Assembly: GCA_000746015.1 (NCBI GenBank)
Contig: JQKK01000012.1
Coordinates: 89,384 to 153,383, forward strand
DNA from: Lachnospiraceae bacterium MA2020
GTDB taxonomy: Bacteria > Bacillota > Clostridia > Lachnospirales > Lachnospiraceae
Length of the DNA: 64,000 nt
Direction of reading: 5' to 3'
Position 1 is the stretch's first letter. Each line of letters opens with the position of its first letter. Positions 50,422 to 58,360 of the stretch are shown in pieces. The notes below the pieces were generated by a model, which saw only the letters and a program-made list of their open reading frames with translations, did no database searches and was not told the origin of the DNA. Both the position numbers and the translations under genes were made by a program.

Positions 50422-52104
50422 ATGAAGAAGAACGTTAAATATACAGGAAAAGTTATTGATGTTCTCTTTCCAAACAAAGGAATCGTCGAGACTGAGGAAG
50501 GTACCGCAGTAGTAAAGGGTACCATCTTAGGTCAGACGGTTTCTTTTGCTGTTAAGAGAAATAGACCGGACAGACATTCAGAGGGAAGGCTGATCGAAGT
50601 AGTGGAGCGCTCCCCTCTTGAAACTGCAGAAGGCTGTCCACACTTTGGCGTGTGTGGTGGCTGCAGCTACCAGACACTTCCTTATGAGGAGCAGCTTAAG
50701 ACCAAGGAACGTCAGGTTAAAAAACTTATGGATAACGTTATCTCACGTTACCCTGGCAGTGCACTTGATAACTGGTTTGAAGGTATCATTCCAAGCCCTG
50801 TGTCCGAGCAGTATCGAAATAAGATGGAGTTTTCTTTTGGAAACGAAGTGATCGACGGACCTCTCGAGCTTGGTATGCACAAGGCAGGCCGTTTTAATGA
50901 CGTGGTAAGTGTACCTGAGTGTCAGATAGTAGATGCTGATTTCAGACTTATACTTACAAAGACTCATGAGTTTTTCAAAGAAAGAAATATTCCATTCTTC
51001 CGCCGCTCAGTGCAGGAAGGATATTTAAGGCATCTTCTTGTGCGCAAGGGCACAAATACCGGCGAGATGATAGTTGATATCGTAACATCTTCAAATATGT
51101 CAGAAGAGCAGGCTAAACCATTGCTTGATGAGTATGTTGATATGCTTAAGTCACTCGAGCTTAAGGGTGAGCTTGTAGGTATACTTCACTCTGTGACTGA
51201 TGGAATTGGCGATGTGATCGACGGCGGTAATACTGAGCTCTTGGATGGTCGTGATTATTTTTATGATGAGCTTTTGGGGCTTCGCTTCAAGATCACTCCA
51301 TTTTCATTTTTCCAGACCAATACTCTCGGAGCGGAAGTCCTTTATAAAAAGGCAAGAGAGTATGCACTTTCCGGAAATGATGGCTCAGAGAAGGGCATAA
51401 TCTACGATCTTTACAGCGGTACAGGTACTATTGCGCAGATGATGGCTGCAGTAGCGTCAAAGGTAGTAGGTATCGAAATAGTAGAAGAGGCTGTAGAAGC
51501 GGCAAAGATCAACGCAAAGCTGAACGGTCTTGAAAATACCGAGTTCCTTGCCGGCGATGTTCTTAAGTGCCTTGATGAAGTCAAAGAAAAGCCTGACCTC
51601 ATCATCATGGATCCTCCAAGAGCAGGTGCAGCACCAAAGGCGCTGCAGAAGATCCTCGACTACGGAGTAAACCGTATAGTATATATATCATGTAAGGCAA
51701 CATCACTTGCAGTAGATCTGGAGACGATCCTTACAAGCGGCTACAAGATAGAGAAAGTCAGCTGCGTTGATATGTTCCCGGCGACAAATGGGGTAGAGAC
51801 GGTTGTCTTGCTTTCCAAGGGTACTATACCAAGTAAAAAGGTTAAGGTTGAGTTCTCCTTAGAAGGCATGAATACTGATGGTTTTAAGGATGGCGCAACC
51901 TATGATGAAATAACGAAATGGGTTCAGGATAAATATGGTTTCCATGTGACTAACTTAAATATTGCGCAGGTAAAGCAGAAACATGGAATTATAGAAAGAG
52001 AGAATTATAATAAGCCAAAATCTGAAAACAGCAGACAGCCGGGATGCCCGGAGAAAAAAGTCAAAGCAATTGAAGAGGCCTTTAAGCATTTTAATATGAT
52101 ATGA
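50422..52104 (+). CDS. rlmD: 23S rRNA (uracil-5-)-methyltransferase, RlmD/TrmA family
   Basis: A 560-residue protein. It begins with a TRAM-like beta domain (about 5-65), then the iron-sulfur cysteines CPHFGVCGGCSYQ (about 73-85), a middle domain with FRNKMEFSFGN-like sequence (YRNKMEFSFGN), the SAM-binding YDLYSGTGTIAQMMA and VGIEIVEEAVEAA, the catalytic DPPRAG and the nucleophile cysteine in YISCKATSLAVDL. It methylates a uridine in 23S rRNA using SAM. The last ~85 residues (from about 475) form an extension with a winged-helix feel seen in Clostridial homologues. The exact target (U747 and/or U1939) cannot be told from sequence alone. Confidence 0.9.
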   Translation: MKKNVKYTGKVIDVLFPNKGIVETEEGTAVVKGTILGQTVSFAVKRNRPDRHSEGRLIEVVERSPLETAEGCPHFGVCGGCSYQTLPYEEQLKTKERQVKKLMDNVISRYPGSALDNWFEGIIPSPVSEQYRNKMEFSFGNEVIDGPLELGMHKAGRFNDVVSVPECQIVDADFRLILTKTHEFFKERNIPFFRRSVQEGYLRHLLVRKGTNTGEMIVDIVTSSNMSEEQAKPLLDEYVDMLKSLELKGELVGILHSVTDGIGDVIDGGNTELLDGRDYFYDELLGLRFKITPFSFFQTNTLGAEVLYKKAREYALSGNDGSEKGIIYDLYSGTGTIAQMMAAVASKVVGIEIVEEAVEAAKINAKLNGLENTEFLAGDVLKCLDEVKEKPDLIIMDPPRAGAAPKALQKILDYGVNRIVYISCKATSLAVDLETILTSGYKIEKVSCVDMFPATNGVETVVLLSKGTIPSKKVKVEFSLEGMNTDGFKDGATYDEITKWVQDKYGFHVTNLNIAQVKQKHGIIERENYNKPKSENSRQPGCPEKKVKAIEEAFKHFNMI

Positions 52105-52106
52105 TG

Positions 52107-52152
52107 AAAAATCCGTGTCAATCCCATAGGAGAGATTGATGCGGATTTTTTT
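52107..52152 (+). terminator. Rho-independent terminator after the methyltransferase gene
   Basis: AAAAATCCG...TCAATC pairs with GATTGA...CGGATTTTTTT across a ten-base loop, with one small internal mismatch, ending in a T run. Confidence 0.85.
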
Positions 52153-52223
52153 AGTCGTTTTATGTCATTTTATAGTCGTTTTGTGCAGAGCATTTTATTT
52201 GGATAGGGGAATGCACATATAAT
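52152..52223 (+). promoter_or_regulatory. Paired direct repeats and promoter before the LytTR regulator
   Basis: TAGTCGTTTT occurs at 52152-52161 and 52173-52182, exactly 21 bp apart, followed by TATAAT at 52218-52223. LytTR regulators bind direct repeats two helical turns apart; this is a likely autoregulated promoter. Confidence 0.7.
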
Positions 52224-52252
52224 ATAGATAGATTATTGGAAGAAGGTGGACT

Positions 52253-52963
52253 ATGAAAATCGCAGTATGTGATGATGACAAACTGGATATTGTGAGGCTT
52301 AAGAAGCTGATCCAGGCATATGATAGTGATAATAATATTGGCTTTTTAGTATCGGAATATAAGTCCGGATCTGAACTGTTAAATGCTGTCAGGAATGGAG
52401 AAGATGCAGATATCATTTTTTTGGATATAAATATGGATGACATAGATGGTTTATCCGTAGCAAAGAAAATACGTGAACATATGGATGATGTTCCGATAGT
52501 GCTTGTTACAGCATTTATGAATTATGCACTTGACGGATATAAGGTGCGTGCAAGCCGGTTTCTTATCAAAGATGATCTGGATAAGACCTTTAATGAGTGT
52601 ATGGATGATATTTGTAGTGAGATAAGGAAAAAGTCTAAGTATATAACGTTTTCATGTGTTGAAGGAGAGATAAGACTTAAAGTATCGGATATTATCCTGA
52701 TTGAAACATTTGGGCATAAAAATATGATAAAGATGTTGAATCAGACGTATCAGATTTATGAGAAGCTGAATGTTTTGGAAGAGCAGCTTAGGGGATATGG
52801 ATTTTTGCGTACTCATAACAGTTTTCTTGTAAATATGATGCATATTCGGGGAATTAATAGTTATGTTTTGACATTGGACAATGGCAGACAGATTTCTGTG
52901 CCGAAAGCAAGATATAAACAGGTACGGCAAGAATACGCTTTATTTGTGGGGAAAGAATTATGA
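52253..52963 (+). CDS. LytTR-type response regulator (AgrA-like)
   Basis: A 236-residue protein: a receiver domain (1-120; acidic pair CDDD, phosphoacceptor in IIFLDINMDDIDG, VTAF, and the Lys of FLIKDD) and a LytTR DNA-binding domain (about 135-234; ITFSCVEGEIRLKVSDIILIE, FLRTHNSFLVNMMHI). LytTR regulators commonly control bacteriocin, virulence or quorum responses. It overlaps the sensor kinase gene by four bases (ATGATGG). Paired 21-bp-spaced repeats precede it and reappear before the 54428 gene, which suggests both are targets. Confidence 0.9.
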   Translation: MKIAVCDDDKLDIVRLKKLIQAYDSDNNIGFLVSEYKSGSELLNAVRNGEDADIIFLDINMDDIDGLSVAKKIREHMDDVPIVLVTAFMNYALDGYKVRASRFLIKDDLDKTFNECMDDICSEIRKKSKYITFSCVEGEIRLKVSDIILIETFGHKNMIKMLNQTYQIYEKLNVLEEQLRGYGFLRTHNSFLVNMMHIRGINSYVLTLDNGRQISVPKARYKQVRQEYALFVGKEL

Positions 52964-54240
52964 TGGAAGGAATTGTTTTATTTATAACTTGTGCTATTGA
53001 GACGGCGTTGTGTATTTATTATTATGATTCCTTCATGCTGTATAAAAGGTCAAAACTGCATAAAGCAATCGCATTTCTTACACTTTCTGCTTTCGTAGTA
53101 GGTAATGCTATGTTATTTGAAGCGTTACCCAGCAGGTATTATTTTATAAAACTTTTAACCTATATTGTTATTCATATTATTTTTGTGAAGATATGTTATC
53201 AGTCGGTCTGGATTACAAGTATGTTTTTTTCCGGATCGGCAATACTTTTGCAGATTTTTGTACAAACTTTAGTTTATCTATCATTTCATTTCAGACATAG
53301 TGATGATCAGATTTTTGTGAATTTTATGGCGTGTTTTTCATGTTTTATTTCACTGTGTATAGAGTTTTTTCTTCGCAAAAAATTGCCGCTGTTAAAAGGG
53401 TACCTGAAAAAAGAATATATGCTGCTTAAGTCATTTATATGGTTTCCGCTTGTTACAGCTGTAGTGGGACTTTTCTCATATATTTTTTTCGTATCTCCTT
53501 CAGGTTCAAGGCTTTTTCAGGGCATTGTTTCGGCAGTGCTACTTGTTGTAAATATCGTTTCTTTGTTCATTTTACAGGATTCATTGACAAAGGATGAGAA
53601 GATACGGTTATCAGAGATACAGATTGAGAGCAAGCAGAATCAGCTACAGGCATTTCATGATATGCAGGCTTTGTATGAGAGACAGGGGCGGAAACTTCAT
53701 GATTATAAGAAGCAGATTAGTACATTGCAGGAACTTCTAAGAAGTGGTGATACGGAGACTGCAATTGAGTTTACGGAACATCTGGCGAAAAGTATTGCTG
53801 TAGAAATGTCAGAAGTAAATGTGGGGCATCCTGTTGTGAATGCAGTTCTGAATCAGCAATATCGTGTGGCAAAGGGAAAAAACATTGGGATGACATTTGC
53901 TGTCGGGGATCTTCATGATATCAGGCTCTCGGATGATGACATAGTTATAGTGCTTGGAAATCTGCTTGAAAATGCTATCCAAGAATGTGAAAGGGTTTCT
54001 GCAGAAGGGCAAACGGCTTCCATAAAGGTAAAGTTTATCAATACGGAGTCTAAACTGATTCTTACTGTACGTAATCCTGTAGTAGAGAAGGTTATGATAA
54101 AGGATAATATTGTTCAGGGTGTTCAAAAAGATGGACATGGAATAGGACTGTCCAATATTGAGAGTGTGGTTGAAAATAATGGTGGGACTTTTGCGATTTC
54201 CTGTGATGAAAAGGAGTTTACAGCGGTAGTTATGATATAG
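52960..54240 (+). CDS. AgrC-like sensor histidine kinase
   Basis: A 426-residue protein with about six hydrophobic helices in residues 1-215, then a cytoplasmic GHKL kinase: HDYKKQISTLQELL (phosphoacceptor His near 249), a NLLENAIQECE N-box (about 330) and GHGIGLSNIESVVE G-box. The arrangement is that of HPK10 peptide-sensing kinases such as AgrC and ComD. No adjacent small peptide gene with a clear leader, nor an AgrB-like protease, is visible, so the ligand is unknown. Confidence 0.88.
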   Translation: MMEGIVLFITCAIETALCIYYYDSFMLYKRSKLHKAIAFLTLSAFVVGNAMLFEALPSRYYFIKLLTYIVIHIIFVKICYQSVWITSMFFSGSAILLQIFVQTLVYLSFHFRHSDDQIFVNFMACFSCFISLCIEFFLRKKLPLLKGYLKKEYMLLKSFIWFPLVTAVVGLFSYIFFVSPSGSRLFQGIVSAVLLVVNIVSLFILQDSLTKDEKIRLSEIQIESKQNQLQAFHDMQALYERQGRKLHDYKKQISTLQELLRSGDTETAIEFTEHLAKSIAVEMSEVNVGHPVVNAVLNQQYRVAKGKNIGMTFAVGDLHDIRLSDDDIVIVLGNLLENAIQECERVSAEGQTASIKVKFINTESKLILTVRNPVVEKVMIKDNIVQGVQKDGHGIGLSNIESVVENNGGTFAISCDEKEFTAVVMI

Positions 54241-54244
54241 ATGA

Positions 54245-54315
54245 TAGTCGTTTTTTGCCATTTCATAGTCGATTTGTGCAGAGGTATTCAGAGTAAAATA
54301 GCGTATTTCGATAAT
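54245..54315 (+). promoter_or_regulatory. Second paired-repeat promoter, before the 54428 gene
   Basis: TAGTCGTTTT (54245-54254) and TAGTCGATTT (54266-54275) repeat with the same 21-bp spacing and the same TTTGTGCAGAG trailer as at 52152, followed by GATAAT at 54310-54315. The 44-45 bp distance from repeat to -10 is conserved in both promoters. Confidence 0.7.
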
Positions 54316-54427
54316 AGTTATAGCTAGGAATATTTGTTGGGTTAATAATAGAAATTGCAGTCAGTATAAGGCGATGATTATAAATAATTTTGTAAGTATA
54401 AACGCTTAAGAAAGTGAGGTTGAGCTT

Positions 54428-54925
54428 ATGCGTATTGGTATGGATGGAATTAATGGCGTATCAGATCAGGAGAGATATGCACAATCATATGAAGCGGATG
54501 CTGTAAAGAAAACCGAACAGGTTGGAAAGCCAGAGGATTCAAAAAAGTTCGATAAAGGTAGTATGCCTGTCGATGAATATATCCATTCGAATCCTGTAAA
54601 GGGAATATATAAACCGGGTAAAGATTCTGATGGAAATCCGAAGATTGATTATATTGATCCTAAAAAGGATATATCGTCTGAGGCAAAGGCAGATGATAAG
54701 GTTTCTAGTGATTCTAAGAAGAGCGAATCTACTACGACTGATACCGATAAGGTAGATCGAGAAATAGAGAAGCTCAAGGAAAAGAAAGCACTGTTAGAAC
54801 AGGAATTGCACACTGCTGATGAAAGTCGAAAGAAAGAGTTAGAACGGGAACTGAGGCAGGTGGAGACAGAACTGGCTCAGAAGGATAATGATACATATAG
54901 AAGGCAGAATGCGGTGATTTCATAG
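54428..54925 (+). CDS. Unknown cytoplasmic-looking protein, LytTR-regulated
   Basis: A 165-residue hydrophilic protein. After MRIGMDGINGV, a charged linker and DPKKDI-type segments, the C-terminal third (about 112-155; EIEKLKEKKALLEQELHTAD) is a coiled coil. There is no signal peptide or membrane segment. I do not recognise the family. The gene follows the second LytTR-type promoter and two further genes of similar style follow, so it probably belongs to a small regulon of that two-component system. Confidence 0.6.
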   Translation: MRIGMDGINGVSDQERYAQSYEADAVKKTEQVGKPEDSKKFDKGSMPVDEYIHSNPVKGIYKPGKDSDGNPKIDYIDPKKDISSEAKADDKVSSDSKKSESTTTDTDKVDREIEKLKEKKALLEQELHTADESRKKELERELRQVETELAQKDNDTYRRQNAVIS

Positions 54926-54967
54926 TCTGTCTGTGTAGAGCAAAGATTATAAATCCAGTAAGATTTA

Positions 54968-55000
54968 CCATTTACTACATTAAACCTGCCGTTCACTACA
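54968..55000 (+). promoter_or_regulatory. Another 21-bp-phased direct repeat before the 55115 gene
   Basis: CCATTTACTACA (54968-54979) and CCGTTCACTACA (54989-55000) share ten of twelve bases at 21-bp spacing. They may be a weaker LytTR or other regulator site. No clear -10 is at the distance seen in the two other promoters. Confidence 0.4.
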
Positions 55001-55114
55001 AATCGGTTTATATACCTTTTTCTGCTTCCGAAAAATAGATTAGATGGGAATAACTATTCCATAACAACCGAATGAAACGGATTTCATGATTGAAGGTCAA
55101 AGGAGGATTAGAAT

Positions 55115-55810
55115 ATGGCAATGGAAATTGCAAATATTTACAACACATATGAGAGTACATATGCAGTTCAAAAGGCTGAGACAGAAAAGGTAAAAACTAA
55201 GGAGAATAGGACCAAGAGGAGTAGCAACGAGGAATATCTCAAAAGTTTGCAGAAGCAGGTTCCATACATGAAACTGCAAATTGGAAGTGCTATAAATACG
55301 AAAAATGATGGTAAGGTAGATGTTTTAGACATCAATCCAAAATTATTGGAGAAAATGCAGAACGATCCGGAAGCAGCAAAGAAATATGGGCAAAGAATAA
55401 AGGATGTAGAGAATGCTCATAAATTTGTTGACAATTACTTGAAGTCAACGGGAAGTACTGTGGTGTGTAGTCATGCATATTTAGATGAGAATGGTAATTA
55501 CTGCAACTTTACCGTATCGGTTCATAAAGATACGTTGAATGAAAAGCTTCGCAAAGAGGCTGACGAAAATGCCAAGAAGCAGATTGAAAAAATACGCGAA
55601 AACCTTAAGAAAAAGGCTGAAGAGTTGGAGGAGAAGATAGAAGAAAAAGAACCGGAGCCTTCAGCTGAAGAAATGATAGAAAAAAAAGTTGCTGATTCCA
55701 AGGATGGCTCATTTTATCTTGATGATAAAGAAATGCAGCAGGTTATCCAGAAAGCAAAAGAAGAAACCGCCAAGAAGGAAACAGGAACCTATCTGGATAT
55801 GAAGGTGTGA
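55115..55810 (+). CDS. Possible DUF6033-family protein
   Basis: A 231-residue soluble protein. Its start (MEIANIYNTYESTYA) and middle (YLKSLQKQVPYMKLQIGSA, INPKLLEKMQNDPEAAKKYGQRI) recall DUF6033 proteins common in Lachnospiraceae (from memory, medium certainty). The C-terminal third is a coiled coil rich in Glu and Lys. There is no export signal. It starts nine bases after AGGAGG and lies 189 bases after the preceding gene, in a gap with a further paired repeat. Confidence 0.6.
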   Translation: MAMEIANIYNTYESTYAVQKAETEKVKTKENRTKRSSNEEYLKSLQKQVPYMKLQIGSAINTKNDGKVDVLDINPKLLEKMQNDPEAAKKYGQRIKDVENAHKFVDNYLKSTGSTVVCSHAYLDENGNYCNFTVSVHKDTLNEKLRKEADENAKKQIEKIRENLKKKAEELEEKIEEKEPEPSAEEMIEKKVADSKDGSFYLDDKEMQQVIQKAKEETAKKETGTYLDMKV

Positions 55811-55892
55811 GTTGTAGTAGGTGAATTTGATGAGTATGCATAACTATAGGAAAAGGATTTCTTAGTAAATAAAGCAAAGGAGTGCGGAACGT

Positions 55893-56771
55893 ATGAATAT
55901 CATAAATTCGGTAAGTATAGATAAGTCAGCGGACTATCAGCATAAGATACAGGCATCTTTTATTGAAAATATAAGTTCAATAAAAGATAATAACTCGAAG
56001 GATTCCGGTTCATTAGAAGGTCAAGCCGTTAAAGTAGAAATATCTGCTCTGGGTGCGGAAGAATTAGATAAGGTAAGACAGTCATGGAATAACCATCCAG
56101 TGAGCGCGTTATACAGAACTGATATACCTGTTAGTAAAAATGATGAAGGTGTATATCGTATAGGAAAAGTAGATTTTTCGGAAGAGGAATTTGAGACTGC
56201 TCGCAATCTGGTAACAGGGATGACTAGTAAATTAAAGCAAGGTACTTTGAGTTATAGTGATCATACAAAAATGGCATTGGCTGAGAGCTTGGTGGATAAA
56301 TGCGCAGCTGATTCTTTTTCCGAGGATCAGAGGCAGGTTATAGTCAAAGCAATGAAGGATTATAATAGCCGTCTGGTTAATAGAAATAATGAGTTACTAT
56401 CGAAATCCAATTATGTTCAGAATGATGATGAATCGGCAAGAATATATTGGGGAGCGAGACAAGTTATACCTGAGGCTGCTAAGAATGAGATGGAACGGCT
56501 ATTTGGAAGAAGACCTTCCGGAACATCTGCATTAACAAGTGTTGCAACAAATCAGGAATTGATAGATTCTCTGCAAAAGAAGGTAAAGGAAGTTGATATA
56601 ACAGATTCAAGCGGCATGGATGATTTTAAGGCATTCTATCAGAAACTTATGAAGTCGGCATACGATGCTCTGTATCCGGATAAGATGAGATCTGATTCGG
56701 GTGTTTCTATAGATCGTGATATGAACGATATTGCAAAAATGGTGGATTTTGCAAAACAGTGGTTAAGATAA
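55893..56771 (+). CDS. Unknown helical protein of the LytTR-linked cluster
   Basis: A 292-residue, predominantly helical protein with no signal peptide or membrane segment. It starts NIINSVSIDKSADYQHKIQ, with an Asn-rich, flagellar-axial-like style at the N-terminus like its two upstream neighbours, then ARIYWGARQVIPEAAKNEM and a C-terminal helix bundle. No family is recognised. An AAAGGAG site precedes the ATG and a terminator hairpin follows the stop. Confidence 0.55.
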   Translation: MNIINSVSIDKSADYQHKIQASFIENISSIKDNNSKDSGSLEGQAVKVEISALGAEELDKVRQSWNNHPVSALYRTDIPVSKNDEGVYRIGKVDFSEEEFETARNLVTGMTSKLKQGTLSYSDHTKMALAESLVDKCAADSFSEDQRQVIVKAMKDYNSRLVNRNNELLSKSNYVQNDDESARIYWGARQVIPEAAKNEMERLFGRRPSGTSALTSVATNQELIDSLQKKVKEVDITDSSGMDDFKAFYQKLMKSAYDALYPDKMRSDSGVSIDRDMNDIAKMVDFAKQWLR

Positions 56772-56788
56772 ATTTTCCATTAATAACT

Positions 56789-56838
56789 AAGGGCGCACGT
56801 CCATACCTGCTCGTTTTGACAGGTGTGGGTGCGCCTTT
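56789..56838 (+). terminator. Hairpin terminator after the 55893 gene
   Basis: AAGGGCGCAC..CCATACCTG pairs with CAGGTGTGG..GTGCGCCTTT (about 20 pairs with G-T pairs and a small bulge). It ends in only TTTA, so termination may be partial. Confidence 0.65.
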
Positions 56839-56854
56839 ATGTGTTAGCTTGTAA

Positions 56855-56981
56855 CTGTTCAGCACAGTCCGAAGCACTTGCTGCTGAGGAAGTGAGAATA
56901 TGAGGTGGGAGTGAGCATGCCCTTTGCCGAAGGCAAATTTCCATGGGCATGCGAAGCAGTATCTGTGAGGGTACTGAACAG
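56855..56981. repeat. Structured intergenic element, copy 2
   Basis: Outer CTGTTCAG (56855-56862)/CTGAACAG (56974-56981); GCATGCCC (56915-56922)/GGGCATGC (56945-56952) with a TTTGCC-GAA-GGCAAA tip (56923-56937) and a 7-base unpaired stretch on the 3' side only. It has the same fold and the same TTGCCGAAGGCAA tip as copy 1 at 49942-50075. Confidence 0.75.
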
Positions 56982-56986
56982 ATACG

Positions 56987-57799
56987 TTATCTTTTCTTCT
57001 TGCCGCGTCCGTTTCCTTTTATCGGTTTGCAGAGATCGGAGTATCGCTGAAGGATATCGGTAAAGGTCTTAAACTCATAAGGATCCATTTTAGTGAAATT
57101 GATCTTAAAAAGTTTGCTGTACATGACCATTTGTGCTTGGGTGGAATTATCAGCTTTTTTAAGTTCTTCAAATGTGCCGAGCATATCATCCACAGGAGTT
57201 ATTGGATCGCCGGTCTCAGAATCAATGCTGTGAGAATCTCGTATATCTTTGGCTATTTTAACAATATCGTTTCCGAGAAGATTATTAAAATAATTGTCCT
57301 CGGAGATTGAGGCTTTTTCCAAGGTTTTCATGTAATGGTCGTTATCGGGAACACCGTTATTTTGAAGTCGGATACGTGTCTGTTCGATCATTTTGTTTAG
57401 GTTGCGAAATTGCATTCCGGCAAGATTGTCAACGTAGATCTCCATGTCCGAAAGAAAATTGATAAATTCCGGATGCCTTATAATTTCACAAATCAGGCGG
57501 ACATTGAGTTTGCCACTTTTTAATAATTCTACAGTATCATCATCCAATCCAAGTTCATCTACAGGAAATTGGTGATGATCTCTATTTTCTGTAAGCCCCA
57601 ACAAATAATCTGATGAAACACCGTAGAAATTCGCAAGGGTGATGATTGCCTTGTGGGTTATTTCTTTGTATTCGTCTGTTTCATAATTTCCAAGTGCTGC
57701 TCTTGAGATACCGGTCTGCTCTGACAATTCCTGCAGAGACAGACCTTTTTCTATGCGTAAATCCTTCAATTTTTCTTGAATAGATAATTTACATTTCAT
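56987..57799 (-). CDS. XRE-family transcriptional regulator
   Basis: A 270-residue protein. The N-terminal 70 residues are a Cro/C1-type helix-turn-helix (LKDLRIEKGLSLQELSEQTGISRAALGNYE ... LANFYGVSSDYLLGL). The C-terminal 200 residues are helical and unassigned (HPEFINFLSDMEIYVDNLA), ending in a basic tail. It is transcribed opposite to the mobility genes, typical of a repressor that guards an integrative element. Structured element copy 2 lies just past its end. Confidence 0.85.
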   Translation of the reverse strand: MKCKLSIQEKLKDLRIEKGLSLQELSEQTGISRAALGNYETDEYKEITHKAIITLANFYGVSSDYLLGLTENRDHHQFPVDELGLDDDTVELLKSGKLNVRLICEIIRHPEFINFLSDMEIYVDNLAGMQFRNLNKMIEQTRIRLQNNGVPDNDHYMKTLEKASISEDNYFNNLLGNDIVKIAKDIRDSHSIDSETGDPITPVDDMLGTFEELKKADNSTQAQMVMYSKLFKINFTKMDPYEFKTFTDILQRYSDLCKPIKGNGRGKKKR

Positions 57800-58360
57800 G
57801 ATTTCTTACTCTCCGTAACAACTGTTATATGCTTGTTAAATACCATCATAACAGAATGAAAGTTCTGTATAAACACAAAAATCCAAAAGCGTGGAAATTT
57901 TGTTTTTGGGGATGTAATTCCTATGTTTTGGATATACGGGATAAGGGCTGTGATTTTGGGACAATCAATTCATGAAAATTGAATGAGCATTCCAGATCAC
58001 TACCGTTTCGGGGAAGCTAAGCGATGAAATGAGCGAGCCAAGAACGTGATAACGGCACAGTCCAAAACAGTCCACGAGGCTAAAGAAACCAGAGGTTACC
58101 TGTCAGGAAAAGATCTGGGGGGATGACAAAAATTTGTAACAGAGTTGATTGGCTAAAGTTTTTTCTTTTACAAAATGAAAATGACGGCATTTTGTAAAAC
58201 GGGTGTCAAGAGGGCGGAGCCCTTTTGTCAGGTCGAGGGTGAAACCCCGCCCAATGATGTGTTGCTTGCGACACATTGTATTGGGTTATTATCTGTCACG
58301 CTAACGCTTAGACAGGGCGGCTTCGCCGAAAAGAAAAAATCAAAGAGAGGAGAATTGATC
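57800..58360. other. 561-bp non-coding region with putative oriT
   Basis: No gene is seen here. It holds the divergent control region of the XRE gene and several stems in the part next to the relaxase gene: TTTACAAAATG (58167-58177)/CATTTTGTAAA (58188-58198), a perfect 11-bp pair; AGGGC-GGA-GCCCT (58211-58223); and CCCAATG..TGTGT (about 58260-58272)/ACACA..ATTGGG (ending about 58288). Such structure next to a MobV relaxase is where oriT usually lies. The nick site cannot be read by eye. Confidence 0.5.

Noticed and set aside
52190..54430. An autoinducing peptide gene of Agr type near the LytTR system
   Set aside because: No short frame with a leader and no AgrB-like membrane protease could be found in or around the cluster.
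58175..58360. Upstream extension of the relaxase gene
   Set aside because: The ATG at 58361 has a strong ribosome site and known MobV starts match it; the region is full of stems typical of oriT.
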